From contig JAHCHP010000007.1 of the NCBI GenBank assembly GCA_026129765.1, positions 1 to 64,000 of the forward strand: DNA of 64,000 nt, written 5' to 3'. This DNA comes from Fimbriimonadia bacterium. GTDB taxonomy: Bacteria; Armatimonadota; Fimbriimonadia; Fimbriimonadales; GBS-DC. Shown here piece after piece: positions 43,118-51,610 of the stretch (positions are counted from its first letter, which is position 1; each line of letters opens with the position of its first letter). The notes beneath the pieces are model-generated. The model worked only from the letters and a program-made list of their open reading frames with translations. It searched no databases and was not told where the DNA came from. The translations under genes and the position numbers were made by a program.

Positions 43118-43921
43118 ATGAACCAAAAGACTGTATTTTTGATTTCTATTGACGGCATGCGTCCCGATGCCCTTCAACAGGCAGACACCCCGGCGATGGA
43201 CCGGCTCATTCAAGAGGGCGCGTCCACTTTTCAGGCGCGCACCGTGATGCCCAGCGTCACCCTGCCCTGCCACACCTCCATGCTGCGCGGAGTCGACACA
43301 CCCCGGCACGGAATCACCTCGAACCAGTTCCAACCGCTGGCGCGCCCGGTTCCAAGTTTGATCGATGCCGCCAAAGCCGACCGCAAACGAACGGGTTTTT
43401 TCTTCAATTGGGCGCAGCTGCGCGACTTATGCGAACCCTACAGCCTGGATGTCTCCTATTGCTTGAACAGCGCGTACACCCCAGAAACGGACTGGATCGT
43501 GACGCGCGCCGCTGTGGACCATCACCAGCAAGCCCCTTTCGATTTCCTGTTCCTCTATCTCGGCTACACCGACGAATGTGGTCACCAGCACGGATGGATG
43601 AGCCAGGAATACCTGAAGGCGATAGCCAACGCGGACCGCTGTATTGCTCATTTGTTGGACGCGCACGACGCAACCGGACGCGAAAGAACGGTTCTGCTAT
43701 TGAGCGATCATGGAGGACATGACCGTTCCCATGGAACGGAAATGCCCGAAGACATCTTGATCCCATGGGTCTTGTCGGGGCATGGCGTGAAAAAGGGGCA
43801 TGCGATTCAGGCTGAAACGCGCATTTTTGATACCTGCCCCACCCTCGCGCATGTGCTGGGAATTCCCGCCGCGCGCGAATGGGATGGGCAGGTCGTTCAT
43901 GACGCGCTCTTAGAATCATGA
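43118..43921 (+). CDS. Alkaline phosphatase/nucleotide pyrophosphatase superfamily phosphodiesterase
   Basis: The 267-residue product starts at ATG 43118, 11 nt after GGAGGG. It has ISIDGMRPDALQ (metal Asp), the nucleophile Thr in PSVTLPCHTSML, GYTDECGHQHGW (metal Asp and His), and LLLSDHGGHDRSHG (metal Asp, His, then His). This set is that of type I phosphodiesterase/nucleotide pyrophosphatases. There is no signal peptide, so it acts in the cytoplasm. Substrate unknown. It forms a two-gene unit with the VOC gene. Confidence 0.88.
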   Translation: MNQKTVFLISIDGMRPDALQQADTPAMDRLIQEGASTFQARTVMPSVTLPCHTSMLRGVDTPRHGITSNQFQPLARPVPSLIDAAKADRKRTGFFFNWAQLRDLCEPYSLDVSYCLNSAYTPETDWIVTRAAVDHHQQAPFDFLFLYLGYTDECGHQHGWMSQEYLKAIANADRCIAHLLDAHDATGRERTVLLLSDHGGHDRSHGTEMPEDILIPWVLSGHGVKKGHAIQAETRIFDTCPTLAHVLGIPAAREWDGQVVHDALLES

Positions 43922-43939
43922 AATAGAGGAGTTTCCTCC

Positions 43940-44698
43940 TCAACCATTCTCTTCTAAGAGCCGTTTCAAGTTCTGGTAGCAGATCGCCGCGCTCTCGATG
44001 GGTGGACGATGATACCTCTCCTGTTCGACGATGTACCACTGCACATTCTTGCCTTTCAAAGCGCGGATAATCCCTGCCATCTCGATAGCGCCATCGCCCA
44101 CCTCGATATCGTGCATCTCAGGTTTATCGATATAATCCTTCATATGGATTGCCAGCACCCGGTCCGCATATTTCTGCACGAACTCTAAGGCATTCGCGCC
44201 CCCATGCTCCACCCAATAGGTATCCGGTTCGATATTGAAGTAGGCAGGATCGGTATGCGCCATGATCAGGTCCATGCCTGTCTGACCGCCATAATCCTGA
44301 AACTCGTAGCCGTGGATATGATACAGGTACTGAATTCCGTTCGCCTTCAATTGTTCGCCGACCCGGTTGAATCGCTCCGCGGTCCGTAAACATGCCTCTC
44401 TGCTGTTGCGGAGAGGTTCCTGAAGCCAAAAAGTGATAATAAAAGGGCTTTGGAGGGCTTGGGCATAGGCAGCGGCTTCCCCGGCGCGTGTTTCCAGGTC
44501 CTCCAAACTGTACCCCACGCCCGCGACTTTCAACTGGGTTTCCGTCAGCAGCGATTTCAGTTCGGCGGTCGGTTCGCCCCAACCGCCCCCTATCTCGATA
44601 CCTTCGTAGCCCATTTTCGCCACTTCGCGAACGACTCCGTCATAATCCTTCTTCAAATCATCTCTCAGCGTATATAACTGCAAACCGATCTTTGGCAT
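43940..44698 (-). CDS. Sugar phosphate isomerase/epimerase-type TIM barrel
   Basis: The 252-residue product starts at ATG 44698 after AGGAGA; the longer frame lacks a ribosome site. It begins MPKIGLQLYTLRDDLKKDYDGVVREVAKMGYEGIEI, the xylose isomerase-like TIM-barrel start, and keeps YLYHIHGYEF, YFNIEPDTYWVEHGGANAL and VEQERY, which supply His/Glu/Asp metal ligands. Such enzymes interconvert ketoses or act on inositol derivatives. It lies just downstream of a Gfo/Idh/MocA gene, a pairing seen in inositol or unusual sugar breakdown. Confidence 0.88.
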   Translation of the reverse strand: MPKIGLQLYTLRDDLKKDYDGVVREVAKMGYEGIEIGGGWGEPTAELKSLLTETQLKVAGVGYSLEDLETRAGEAAAYAQALQSPFIITFWLQEPLRNSREACLRTAERFNRVGEQLKANGIQYLYHIHGYEFQDYGGQTGMDLIMAHTDPAYFNIEPDTYWVEHGGANALEFVQKYADRVLAIHMKDYIDKPEMHDIEVGDGAIEMAGIIRALKGKNVQWYIVEQERYHRPPIESAAICYQNLKRLLEENG

Positions 44699-44720
44699 CT
44701 CTGTTCTCCTGTCATGTCTC

Positions 44721-45773
44721 TCAGACCAACGAGACCTCTTTGCCCGCTTCCGCGCTCCGATACAAGCCATCCAAAATCGTGATTACATCCAGAGAATGTT
44801 CGGCAGGCACGGGGGACGACGCGCCGGTCGCTACCGCCTCGGCAAATGCGATACACTCTTTCGCATGCGCCTCGCCGCCCTCTTGATTTACCAGTTGGGT
44901 ATTCAGGTGCTGGCGCGTTTCGGTATTGGTCCATAGCAGTTCGTTGGAGGGCCAATGTGAGCCGCCCTTTTCGCCATACAGCCACATCTGCATATCTTCG
45001 CCTGTCGTTTTATGATGCAGCAGCCAGCTCACCTCGATCACTAAGGTCGCGCCGTTTTCAAACCGCACAAACCCCGCCGCGAACTCCTCCACATCCCAGA
45101 AATCAGGGATCGGTCCCCCCCAGTTGCTGAACCAGCCCGGCTGGCGGCGCAAGCGGTCTTGGGTGATACCCGAAATGGCGACCGGTTTGGGATTGCCCAT
45201 CATCCAGAGCGTGAGGTCCAATATATGCACCCCAATATCGATGCAAGGTCCTCCGCCCGCATGTTGCTTAGTCACAAAACCGGGACTGGTGGGCGCGCCG
45301 GACCGCCGGAGCATCCAGGAACGCGCATGGTACACATCGCCCAAAACCCCGCGGTCGATTTCCGCTTTCAAGGCTTTGGCAGAGCCGGTAAACCGGAAAT
45401 GTTGGGCGGTCATCAGCAGTTTTCCGCTTTTGTCGCGCGCCGTGATCATCTGACGAATTTCGTCCGGGGTGGGCGCGAGGGGCTTTTCACAGATGACATG
45501 TTTACCCGCCTCCAGCGCGGCGATAGTCAGCGGCGCATGGTAACGGTTCGGGGTACACACGTCGATGATATCGATATCCGAGTCCGCAATCAACTGCGCG
45601 GGATCTTCATAAAGCCGGGTGATTCCCTCGCGTTCGCCCATACGCTGTAAAATCTCCGAGTTAATATCGGCAAACGCAACGAGTTCCGCATGGGGGCTTT
45701 CTTTCCATCCGGGATAATGGGTTCGAGCGATCCCGCCAACCCCAATCACGCCGACTTTCAGTGTCTTTGACAT
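44721..45773 (-). CDS. Gfo/Idh/MocA-family oxidoreductase
   Basis: The 350-residue product starts at ATG 45773, 10 nt after GGAGG. It has the NAD Rossmann motif GVIGVGGIARTHY (8-20), the signature EKPLAPT with catalytic Lys, and GGPCIDIGVHILDLTLWMMG with Asp and His of the active site. It would oxidise a sugar or inositol with NAD(P). The downstream TIM-barrel isomerase (22 nt away) probably acts in the same catabolic path. No transporter or regulator for it is nearby. Confidence 0.9.
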   Translation of the reverse strand: MSKTLKVGVIGVGGIARTHYPGWKESPHAELVAFADINSEILQRMGEREGITRLYEDPAQLIADSDIDIIDVCTPNRYHAPLTIAALEAGKHVICEKPLAPTPDEIRQMITARDKSGKLLMTAQHFRFTGSAKALKAEIDRGVLGDVYHARSWMLRRSGAPTSPGFVTKQHAGGGPCIDIGVHILDLTLWMMGNPKPVAISGITQDRLRRQPGWFSNWGGPIPDFWDVEEFAAGFVRFENGATLVIEVSWLLHHKTTGEDMQMWLYGEKGGSHWPSNELLWTNTETRQHLNTQLVNQEGGEAHAKECIAFAEAVATGASSPVPAEHSLDVITILDGLYRSAEAGKEVSLV

Positions 45774-45913
45774 AAATTCCATTCCTCCAAATACTATATC
45801 CCGTTTGTTTTCGCAGCCCCGCCGCCGAATCCTACCGCTGACAGAGAAAATAGAGACACCGATTAACATCAAGTCTCGCTATGTCATTATCGGTGTTAAT
45901 GGGTGTCATGAGG

Positions 45914-45919
45914 TACAAT
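45914..45919 (+). promoter_or_regulatory. Putative -10 box for dxr
   Basis: TACAAT lies 10 nt before the dxr start codon, so the transcript would be leaderless or nearly so. No good -35. Confidence 0.35.
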
Positions 45920-45929
45920 ACCTATACGC

Positions 45930-47096
45930 ATGAAACGGATCGCGATTTTAGGCTCGACGGGTTCCATCGGGCGGCAAACATTGGATGTTGTTCGGCGACT
46001 GCCCGACCGTCTGAGTGTTGTCGCGCTCGCAGCGAACACCAATTTAGGCGATTTAATCGACCAGGCGCGCGAGTTTGGCGTCAAAGCGCTTGGCATTCTT
46101 AACCCTATTCAGGCTCACATGAACGGACACAGCATCGCAGGCTTGACCATCAAGGAGGGGGTCGAAGGTCTCTGCGACTTAGTGCGAAATCCCGAAGTGG
46201 ACCTGGTCGTTGTGGCTGTCGCTGGCATGATCGGCTTACAGCCCACCCTGGCAGCCCTGGACGCGGGCAAGCCGGTGGCTCTCGCAACCAAAGAGACGCT
46301 GGTCGCGGGAGGCGAGATCGTGATGGAACGCGCCAAAGCGCGCGGCGTCCCGATTTTCCCCATCGACAGCGAACACTCTGCCGTCTTCCAATGCTTGCGG
46401 GGCGAACGCCTCAGCCAAGTGGAAAAAATTATTCTTACCGCTTCAGGCGGTCCCTTCCTCAATTTGCCTCTCCCGGACCTAAACAATGTAACGATCCAGG
46501 AGGCATTGAACCATCCGAACTGGCGCATGGGCGCGAAAGTCTCTATCGACTCTGCCACCATGATGAATAAGGGATTGGAAGTGATTGAGGCGCGTTGGCT
46601 CTTTAATTTGGATTACGATCAGATCGAGGTGGCGATTCACCCGCAAAGCTTGGCGCACTCCATTGTCGCCTTGCAGGACGGTTCTTGGCTGGCACAGATC
46701 GGCGCGCACGATATGCGGATTCCGATCCAGTATGCCTTGACCTATCCTGAGCGTCTCAACACGCGCCTGCCCCGGTTGTCGATAAAGGACATGAGCATGA
46801 TGACCTTCTTCGAACCCGATTTCAAACGTTTCCCGTGCCTTGCCTTAGCCTATGAGGCGGCGCGTAAAGGCGATACCTACCCCACCGTGCTGAACGCCGC
46901 CAACGAAGTGGCGGTGCAGATGTTCTTGAATGGAAAGATTCGCTTCACTGAAATCGCGGAGATGTGCCGGGTCGTGATGCGTGAGCATCGCCCGCAAAAA
47001 GTCAGTCTAACGACCATTTTGCAGACCGATGCATGGGCGCGCCAAACCGTAGAAGAAATTGTCGAATTCCGTCGTATGGAGGAGTTGACTTCATGA
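45930..47096 (+). CDS. dxr: 1-deoxy-D-xylulose 5-phosphate reductoisomerase
   Basis: It converts DXP to MEP with NADPH, the first committed step of non-mevalonate isoprenoid synthesis. The 388-residue protein has AILGSTGSIGRQTLDVV (NADPH site), LATKETLVAGGEIV, PIDSEHSAVFQCL (metal Asp and Glu), LTASGGPF and SIDSATMMNKGLEVIEA, then PQSLAHSIV. Length and motifs are standard. Its stop overlaps the rseP start by 4 nt, the conserved dxr-rseP order. Confidence 0.97.
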   Translation: MKRIAILGSTGSIGRQTLDVVRRLPDRLSVVALAANTNLGDLIDQAREFGVKALGILNPIQAHMNGHSIAGLTIKEGVEGLCDLVRNPEVDLVVVAVAGMIGLQPTLAALDAGKPVALATKETLVAGGEIVMERAKARGVPIFPIDSEHSAVFQCLRGERLSQVEKIILTASGGPFLNLPLPDLNNVTIQEALNHPNWRMGAKVSIDSATMMNKGLEVIEARWLFNLDYDQIEVAIHPQSLAHSIVALQDGSWLAQIGAHDMRIPIQYALTYPERLNTRLPRLSIKDMSMMTFFEPDFKRFPCLALAYEAARKGDTYPTVLNAANEVAVQMFLNGKIRFTEIAEMCRVVMREHRPQKVSLTTILQTDAWARQTVEEIVEFRRMEELTS

Positions 47097-48175
47097 CTGT
47101 GATTTACATTTTATTCATCTTTACCCTGCTGGTGGTTGCGCACGAGTTGGGACATATGCTTGTGGCAAAGTTTTTCCGCATGCGCGTGGAAGAGTTTGCT
47201 GTCGGCATGGGACCGCGAATCTTGCGTTTTGGCGTGGGAAAAGATGGCACCGAATACACCTGGCGGCTCTTCCCGCTTGGCGGCTTTGTCAAGATACCGG
47301 GAATGATGCCAGGGGAAGAACATGTGGAAGACGGGTTCCAATCTAAATCGCGCGCGGCTCGGTTCTGGACGATCTTTGCCGGACCGCTCGCCAGCCTGTT
47401 GACGGGCTTCCTACTGTTCTTAGCGGTCGGGATGACTGCCGGTATCCCCTCTAATAAGGCGCACCCGCAAGTATTGGGAATCCCCAAAGATGGTCCCGTC
47501 GCGTCGGTTGACTTCCAAAATCCGCAGGGCGTCACCTCAAAGTTGCAGAGCGGCGATGTATTAGTCAAAATCGATAACACGCCTATTGAGACCACAGACG
47601 ATGCCCGGAAGATTATCGAAGCCAGCGCAGGCAAACCGATTACGCTCATTTTCCAGCGCGGCGATGAACAGATCACCGGACAAGTAACGCCGAAAGAAAG
47701 AGAGGAAGGCGGCAAGAAAGTGGGTAAGATCGGGGTTGCCTGGACACCTGCGCGCGAAAAGGTGGGATTGGTCAAAGCCGTGACTTACGCGGCGGAGAGA
47801 ACCTATGTCGCTTGTTGGCTGATTCTGGATTTTCTGAAACGCTTGGTCTCTGGCAAAGGCAGCGCGGAAGAAGTGGGCAGTGTGATCACGATTGCGGGCG
47901 CAGTCAACAATCAAGCGCGTCTGGGAGCCGACTGGGTCATGGACTTAGCAGGCGACATCAGTATCACGCTGGCGGTGGTCAACCTCTTGCCCATTCCAGT
48001 TTTGGATGGCGGCTACCTGTTGCTCATTGCGATTGAGACCCTGCGAAGGCGCAAAATGTCTCCAGAAGCCTCCATGCGCGCTCAAATGGTGGGCTTAGTC
48101 ATTGTGCTGATGCTCTTCGTTACGGTTATCTCTCTCGATGTCTACAAGTTAATCAATGGCAAAATGATTCGTTAA
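47093..48175 (+). CDS. rseP: Site-2 membrane metalloprotease RseP
   Basis: It cuts membrane-bound regulators within the membrane, typically anti-sigma factors. The 360-residue protein has HELGH (17-21) in the first helix, the FxLGGFVKIPG motif, a PDZ domain (about 130-225) and NLLPIPVLDGG (third ligand Asp) in a later helix. ATG 47093 overlaps the dxr stop. The anti-sigma substrate is unknown; the nearby sigma gene at 23819 lacks an obvious partner. Confidence 0.96.
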   Translation: MTVIYILFIFTLLVVAHELGHMLVAKFFRMRVEEFAVGMGPRILRFGVGKDGTEYTWRLFPLGGFVKIPGMMPGEEHVEDGFQSKSRAARFWTIFAGPLASLLTGFLLFLAVGMTAGIPSNKAHPQVLGIPKDGPVASVDFQNPQGVTSKLQSGDVLVKIDNTPIETTDDARKIIEASAGKPITLIFQRGDEQITGQVTPKEREEGGKKVGKIGVAWTPAREKVGLVKAVTYAAERTYVACWLILDFLKRLVSGKGSAEEVGSVITIAGAVNNQARLGADWVMDLAGDISITLAVVNLLPIPVLDGGYLLLIAIETLRRRKMSPEASMRAQMVGLVIVLMLFVTVISLDVYKLINGKMIR

Positions 48176-48192
48176 AGAACAGTAAAGAAAGG

Positions 48193-49224
48193 ATGAAAAG
48201 TCAAGGAGGACGTGTCCTGATCGGCGCGGGAATCGCGCTTGCGCTGCTCACGGGGTTAATCTGGCTCTCCAAAGTGCCTATTTTTGTGGGCTACCGGTTA
48301 ATCCTGCAGGGCGCGATTGGGATTCCTCCCAGCGAAAACGCCGGACTACTGGACGCATGGGATAACACCCTGCACGAAATGACGCCGATCTTGCTGACCG
48401 GCTTGGCAGTCGCGCTCGCGCTACAAGCGGGACTGTTCAATATCGGCGCGGCAGGACAACTGACGGTGGGCGCATGCGCGGCAGCTTGGATCGGCGCGCG
48501 ATTTACTTTGCCTGCTCCTGTTCACCTTCCCTTCGCGCTGTTGGCGGGCGCAGCGGCAGGCGCGGTCTGGGCTTGGCTGCCTGCCTGGTTGAAAATGAAA
48601 CGAGGCGCGCATGAAGTGATCACCACGATCATGTTCAATTATCTCGCGCTCTACTTCACGCATTGGCTGGTCACTGAGGTGATTAAAGACCCTGAGTCCG
48701 ATGCCCCCAAAACGGCTGCTATTGCCGAAACCGCGCAACTACCTTTCATCGGCAGCTTTCTCTTTACCAGTTGGGGTTTTGTGCTGGCGGTTGCGCTCGC
48801 GCTCGTTCTGTGGGCGCTGCTGTATCAAACTGTTTGGGGCTACGAAACGCGCGCGACCGGTTCGAACCCCGACGCGGCGCAGGCAGCAGGCATCCCGACT
48901 CACCGCCGCGCCATCACTGCCTTTATGATGTCGGGCGCGCTGGCAGGACTGGCGGGCGCGGTGGAGGTCTGTGGACTGCATTACAACTTCTTTGAAGGCT
49001 TTCCCAGTGGCTATGGCTTCGACGGAATTGCGGTCGCGCTTCTGGCTGGCAATCACCCTGCCCTGACGATCGGAACGGCTTATCTGTTCGGCGCGCTGCA
49101 ATCGGGCACCTATAACTTACATGTCGCGACCGGAGCCCCAAAAGAGATCGCGATTATTATGCAGGGCGTGCTTATTTTATTTGCGCTGTCGCTGCGCTTG
49201 GGCAAACGCGCACCTGAAAAGTAA
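48193..49224 (+). CDS. BMP-family ABC transporter permease (nucleoside-type), first subunit
   Basis: The 343-residue membrane protein shows the BMP/branched-chain permease signature GLAVALALQAGLFNIGAAGQLTVGA and GSNPDAAQAAGIP, with about nine helices. Together with the next gene it forms the heterodimeric permease of YufP/YufQ or NupP/NupQ type transporters, usually for nucleosides. The ATPase and binding lipoprotein are not in the window; they may be elsewhere. It begins 17 nt after rseP. Confidence 0.9.
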   Translation: MKSQGGRVLIGAGIALALLTGLIWLSKVPIFVGYRLILQGAIGIPPSENAGLLDAWDNTLHEMTPILLTGLAVALALQAGLFNIGAAGQLTVGACAAAWIGARFTLPAPVHLPFALLAGAAAGAVWAWLPAWLKMKRGAHEVITTIMFNYLALYFTHWLVTEVIKDPESDAPKTAAIAETAQLPFIGSFLFTSWGFVLAVALALVLWALLYQTVWGYETRATGSNPDAAQAAGIPTHRRAITAFMMSGALAGLAGAVEVCGLHYNFFEGFPSGYGFDGIAVALLAGNHPALTIGTAYLFGALQSGTYNLHVATGAPKEIAIIMQGVLILFALSLRLGKRAPEK

Positions 49225-49234
49225 TGAGACGACC

Positions 49235-50245
49235 ATGAACGAAATCCTCAATTTGGAACTGCTAAACGCGGCGATACGCAACGCGGCTCCCTTGATTTTT
49301 GCTGCGCTGGGAGGGCTGCTCAGCGAACGGTCAGGCGTGGTGAACATCGGTTTAGAAGGTATGATGTTGATGGGCGCGTTTGTCAGCGCGTGGATCGCTT
49401 TGTTGACCGGAAGTTTGTGGCTCGGACTGTTCGGCGGTGTGATGGCGGGCGCAATGCTGGCGCTGATCCATGCCTATGCCACCCAACAATGGCGCGCGGA
49501 CCACGTGATTAGCGGGGTGGCGGTGATCTTGCTTGCCAGCGGACTCACGACCTATCTCTTCCGCCGATTTATTATCCCGATGGAAGAAGCCGGCAAGACG
49601 TCGGTCGTAGGCGTCTTCCCGTCATTTGAGGCAGAATGGATGGAAAGTAACCCGCTTGGCTTGCTGCTGAAAGGACAAAACTGGATGGTGCTTTTTGCGC
49701 TCTTCTTGCCCATCGCCATTCATCTCATCATGAAACGCTCCCGTTGGGGCTTGAGGCTTTTCGCTGTGGGAAACGACTCGCAAAAAGCGCGCTCGATGGG
49801 TGTGCCAGTCCGCGCCTTGCGCTATCAAGGCGTATTGTTATCTGGCGCGTTGGCAGGATTGGCAGGGGTTTTTCTCACGCTTGCTTTAACTGGGCAATTT
49901 CGCGAAAACATGAGCGCGGGCAAAGGATTCATTGCGCTGGCTGCGCTGATCTTCGGGCGATGGACACCGTGGGGCGCGGTAGGCGCGGCGTTGGGCTTCG
50001 GCTTTTTTGAGGCGCTACAGTTGCAACTGCAGGGTAAACAGGTAGTCGCTCACGCATTAGGAGCGGATGATGGGTGCTTATGGTGCAGGTGGTTGCAGAG
50101 GTTAGGGAACAAAGAAACAGAGCTACTGACAGGGCATGAACTGCCGACCGACCTGTTGCTCATGCTGCCTTATTTATTGACCGTCATCGCCATGATCGGT
50201 CTGTTCGGTAAGATGAAACCGCCTTCCGATTTGGGCAACCCCTGA
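49235..50245 (+). CDS. BMP-family ABC transporter permease, second subunit
   Basis: From ATG 49235 the 336-residue product has GGLLSERSGVVNIGLEGMMLMGAF, the second-subunit signature, and GVLLSGALAGLAGVFLTLA. Near residues 269-305 there is a hydrophilic, Cys/Trp-containing piece (VVAHALGADDGCLWCRW then LQRLGNKETELLTGHELP) where relatives I know have a short loop before the last helices (PTDLLLMLPYLLTVIAM). It keeps the frame. A minus-strand terminator follows at 50258. Confidence 0.88.
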   Translation: MNEILNLELLNAAIRNAAPLIFAALGGLLSERSGVVNIGLEGMMLMGAFVSAWIALLTGSLWLGLFGGVMAGAMLALIHAYATQQWRADHVISGVAVILLASGLTTYLFRRFIIPMEEAGKTSVVGVFPSFEAEWMESNPLGLLLKGQNWMVLFALFLPIAIHLIMKRSRWGLRLFAVGNDSQKARSMGVPVRALRYQGVLLSGALAGLAGVFLTLALTGQFRENMSAGKGFIALAALIFGRWTPWGAVGAALGFGFFEALQLQLQGKQVVAHALGADDGCLWCRWLQRLGNKETELLTGHELPTDLLLMLPYLLTVIAMIGLFGKMKPPSDLGNP

Positions 50246-50257
50246 ACAAATAAAAAA

Positions 50258-50291
50258 TGAACGCAGACGAAGATAGCCACGCCTGCGTTCA
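50258..50291 (-). terminator. Terminator, mainly for the minus-strand 50316 gene
   Basis: TGAACGCAG (50258-50266) pairs with CTGCGTTCA (50283-50291). On the minus strand the hairpin is followed by TTTTTTATTTG; on the plus strand by CTGTTTAA. Confidence 0.75.
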
Positions 50292-50315
50292 CTGTTTAAT
50301 GGATACGGTCGTCGA

Positions 50316-50573
50316 TTAGGACGCTTTTGCTCGACCGTTTTTGCGGGCGCGGCGAGCGCGCACGTTCTTCAGCCCGAAGCGATATTTGCCGAAGGCTTCT
50401 TCGATGCGTCCTGTCGTAATGAGTTGGGCGAATTCCTTCGCTCCATCGACTTTTGCCTGATTAGGCTTGCGTTTACGAATGGCTTTGATTGTATCACTCA
50501 TATCCAGATCTCCCTCTTTGAAGGCGATAAGCACGTCGGTGAGATATTGATCGCGTTTATCAAGTGTAGTCAT
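50316..50573 (-). CDS. Small basic protein of unknown function
   Basis: The 85-residue product begins MTTLDKRDQYLTDVLIAF and ends with an Arg/Lys/Ala tail (NVRARRARKNGRAKAS). It has no recognisable domain; the middle could be helical (RIEEAFGKYRFGL). A GGAGGT box is 9 nt before the start, and on the same strand TTGACA (50632-50627) lies upstream with a TATTAT at 20 nt, so it is a real, independently transcribed gene ended by the terminator at 50258. A nucleic-acid-binding role is suggested only by charge. Confidence 0.7.
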   Translation of the reverse strand: MTTLDKRDQYLTDVLIAFKEGDLDMSDTIKAIRKRKPNQAKVDGAKEFAQLITTGRIEEAFGKYRFGLKNVRARRARKNGRAKAS

Positions 50574-50693
50574 ATAGGTTTACCTCCAATGTCCACTATA
50601 ATAATACCACAAAAAGCATAGGTATTTGTCAACTTTTCTCATGTTTTAGTACGCTTTTTTGCTCTCGAGGGTTCCTTCAGGTAAACTTACTGT

Positions 50694-51593
50694 ATGCGAT
50701 TGGGCGTTTTTAAGAGTTGGTTGAAGAAAGTTGGACAGACAATCACCCGCCGCGGCGTGGATGAAGAATTGCTGGAAGAATTAGAGGAAGCCTTGATTAC
50801 CGCCGACGTCAATGTCTATGCGGTCGAGAAGTTAATGAATCAGTTGCGCGAAGAGGCGCGTTCGCAACGATTGCGCGATCTGGACAGTGTGCGCGACTAC
50901 CTGAGAACCTACCTGCGCGATTGGTTGGGCGATCCAGTGCCGCTGAAAGTCAGCGCTCAGCCGCCAACGGTCTATCTGTTTGTTGGCGTAAACGGCGTCG
51001 GGAAAACAACCAGTATCGCGAAATGCGCCCGCTGGCTGACCCAGCAACAGCAGAAAAGGGTGCTGGTGGCGGCAGGCGATACCTTCCGCGCAGCGGCGAT
51101 TGAACAGTTGCAAATCTGGGCAGACCGTGTGGGCATCGACATCGTGAAACACCGCGAGGGCGCGGACCCCTCAGCCGTGATTTTCGACGCGGTTCAAGCC
51201 GCCAAAGCGCGCGGATTCGATTATGTCTTAGCCGATACCGCTGGACGCCAGCATACCCGCGGACACTTGATGGAAGAGTTGAAAAAGATATACCGAGTCA
51301 CCGAAAAAGCGTTGGAACGCGCGCCCGATGAGGTGCTGTTGGTGCTGGATGCGGTGGCGGGACAAAACGCGATCCGCCAAGCGGAAGAGTTCGGCAAGGC
51401 GCTCCCCCTGACCGGCGTGGTATTGACCAAAATGGATGGTACGGCGCGCGGCGGCGCGGTGCTTTCTATTCGCGAACAACTGGGCATCCCGATTAAATTG
51501 GTCGGCACCGGCGAAAAAGCGGAAGACCTGCAGCCCTTCCAAATCGATACGTTTGTGGAAGGCTTGTTGCAAATCGACGAGACAGAGGAATAA
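50694..51593 (+). CDS. ftsY: Signal recognition particle receptor FtsY
   Basis: It docks SRP-ribosome complexes at the membrane. The 299-residue protein has the N domain (about 1-75) and the G domain with GVNGVGKTTSIAKCARWL (G1), DTFRAAAIEQL, DTAGRQHTRGHLMEEL (G3), TKMDGTARGG (G4) and GTGEKAEDLQPF (closing loop). There is no long acidic A domain, as in many phyla. No ffh gene or SRP RNA is in the window. Confidence 0.96.
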   Translation: MRLGVFKSWLKKVGQTITRRGVDEELLEELEEALITADVNVYAVEKLMNQLREEARSQRLRDLDSVRDYLRTYLRDWLGDPVPLKVSAQPPTVYLFVGVNGVGKTTSIAKCARWLTQQQQKRVLVAAGDTFRAAAIEQLQIWADRVGIDIVKHREGADPSAVIFDAVQAAKARGFDYVLADTAGRQHTRGHLMEELKKIYRVTEKALERAPDEVLLVLDAVAGQNAIRQAEEFGKALPLTGVVLTKMDGTARGGAVLSIREQLGIPIKLVGTGEKAEDLQPFQIDTFVEGLLQIDETEE

Positions 51594-51610
51594 ACTTACC
51601 TCTTCCCCTC

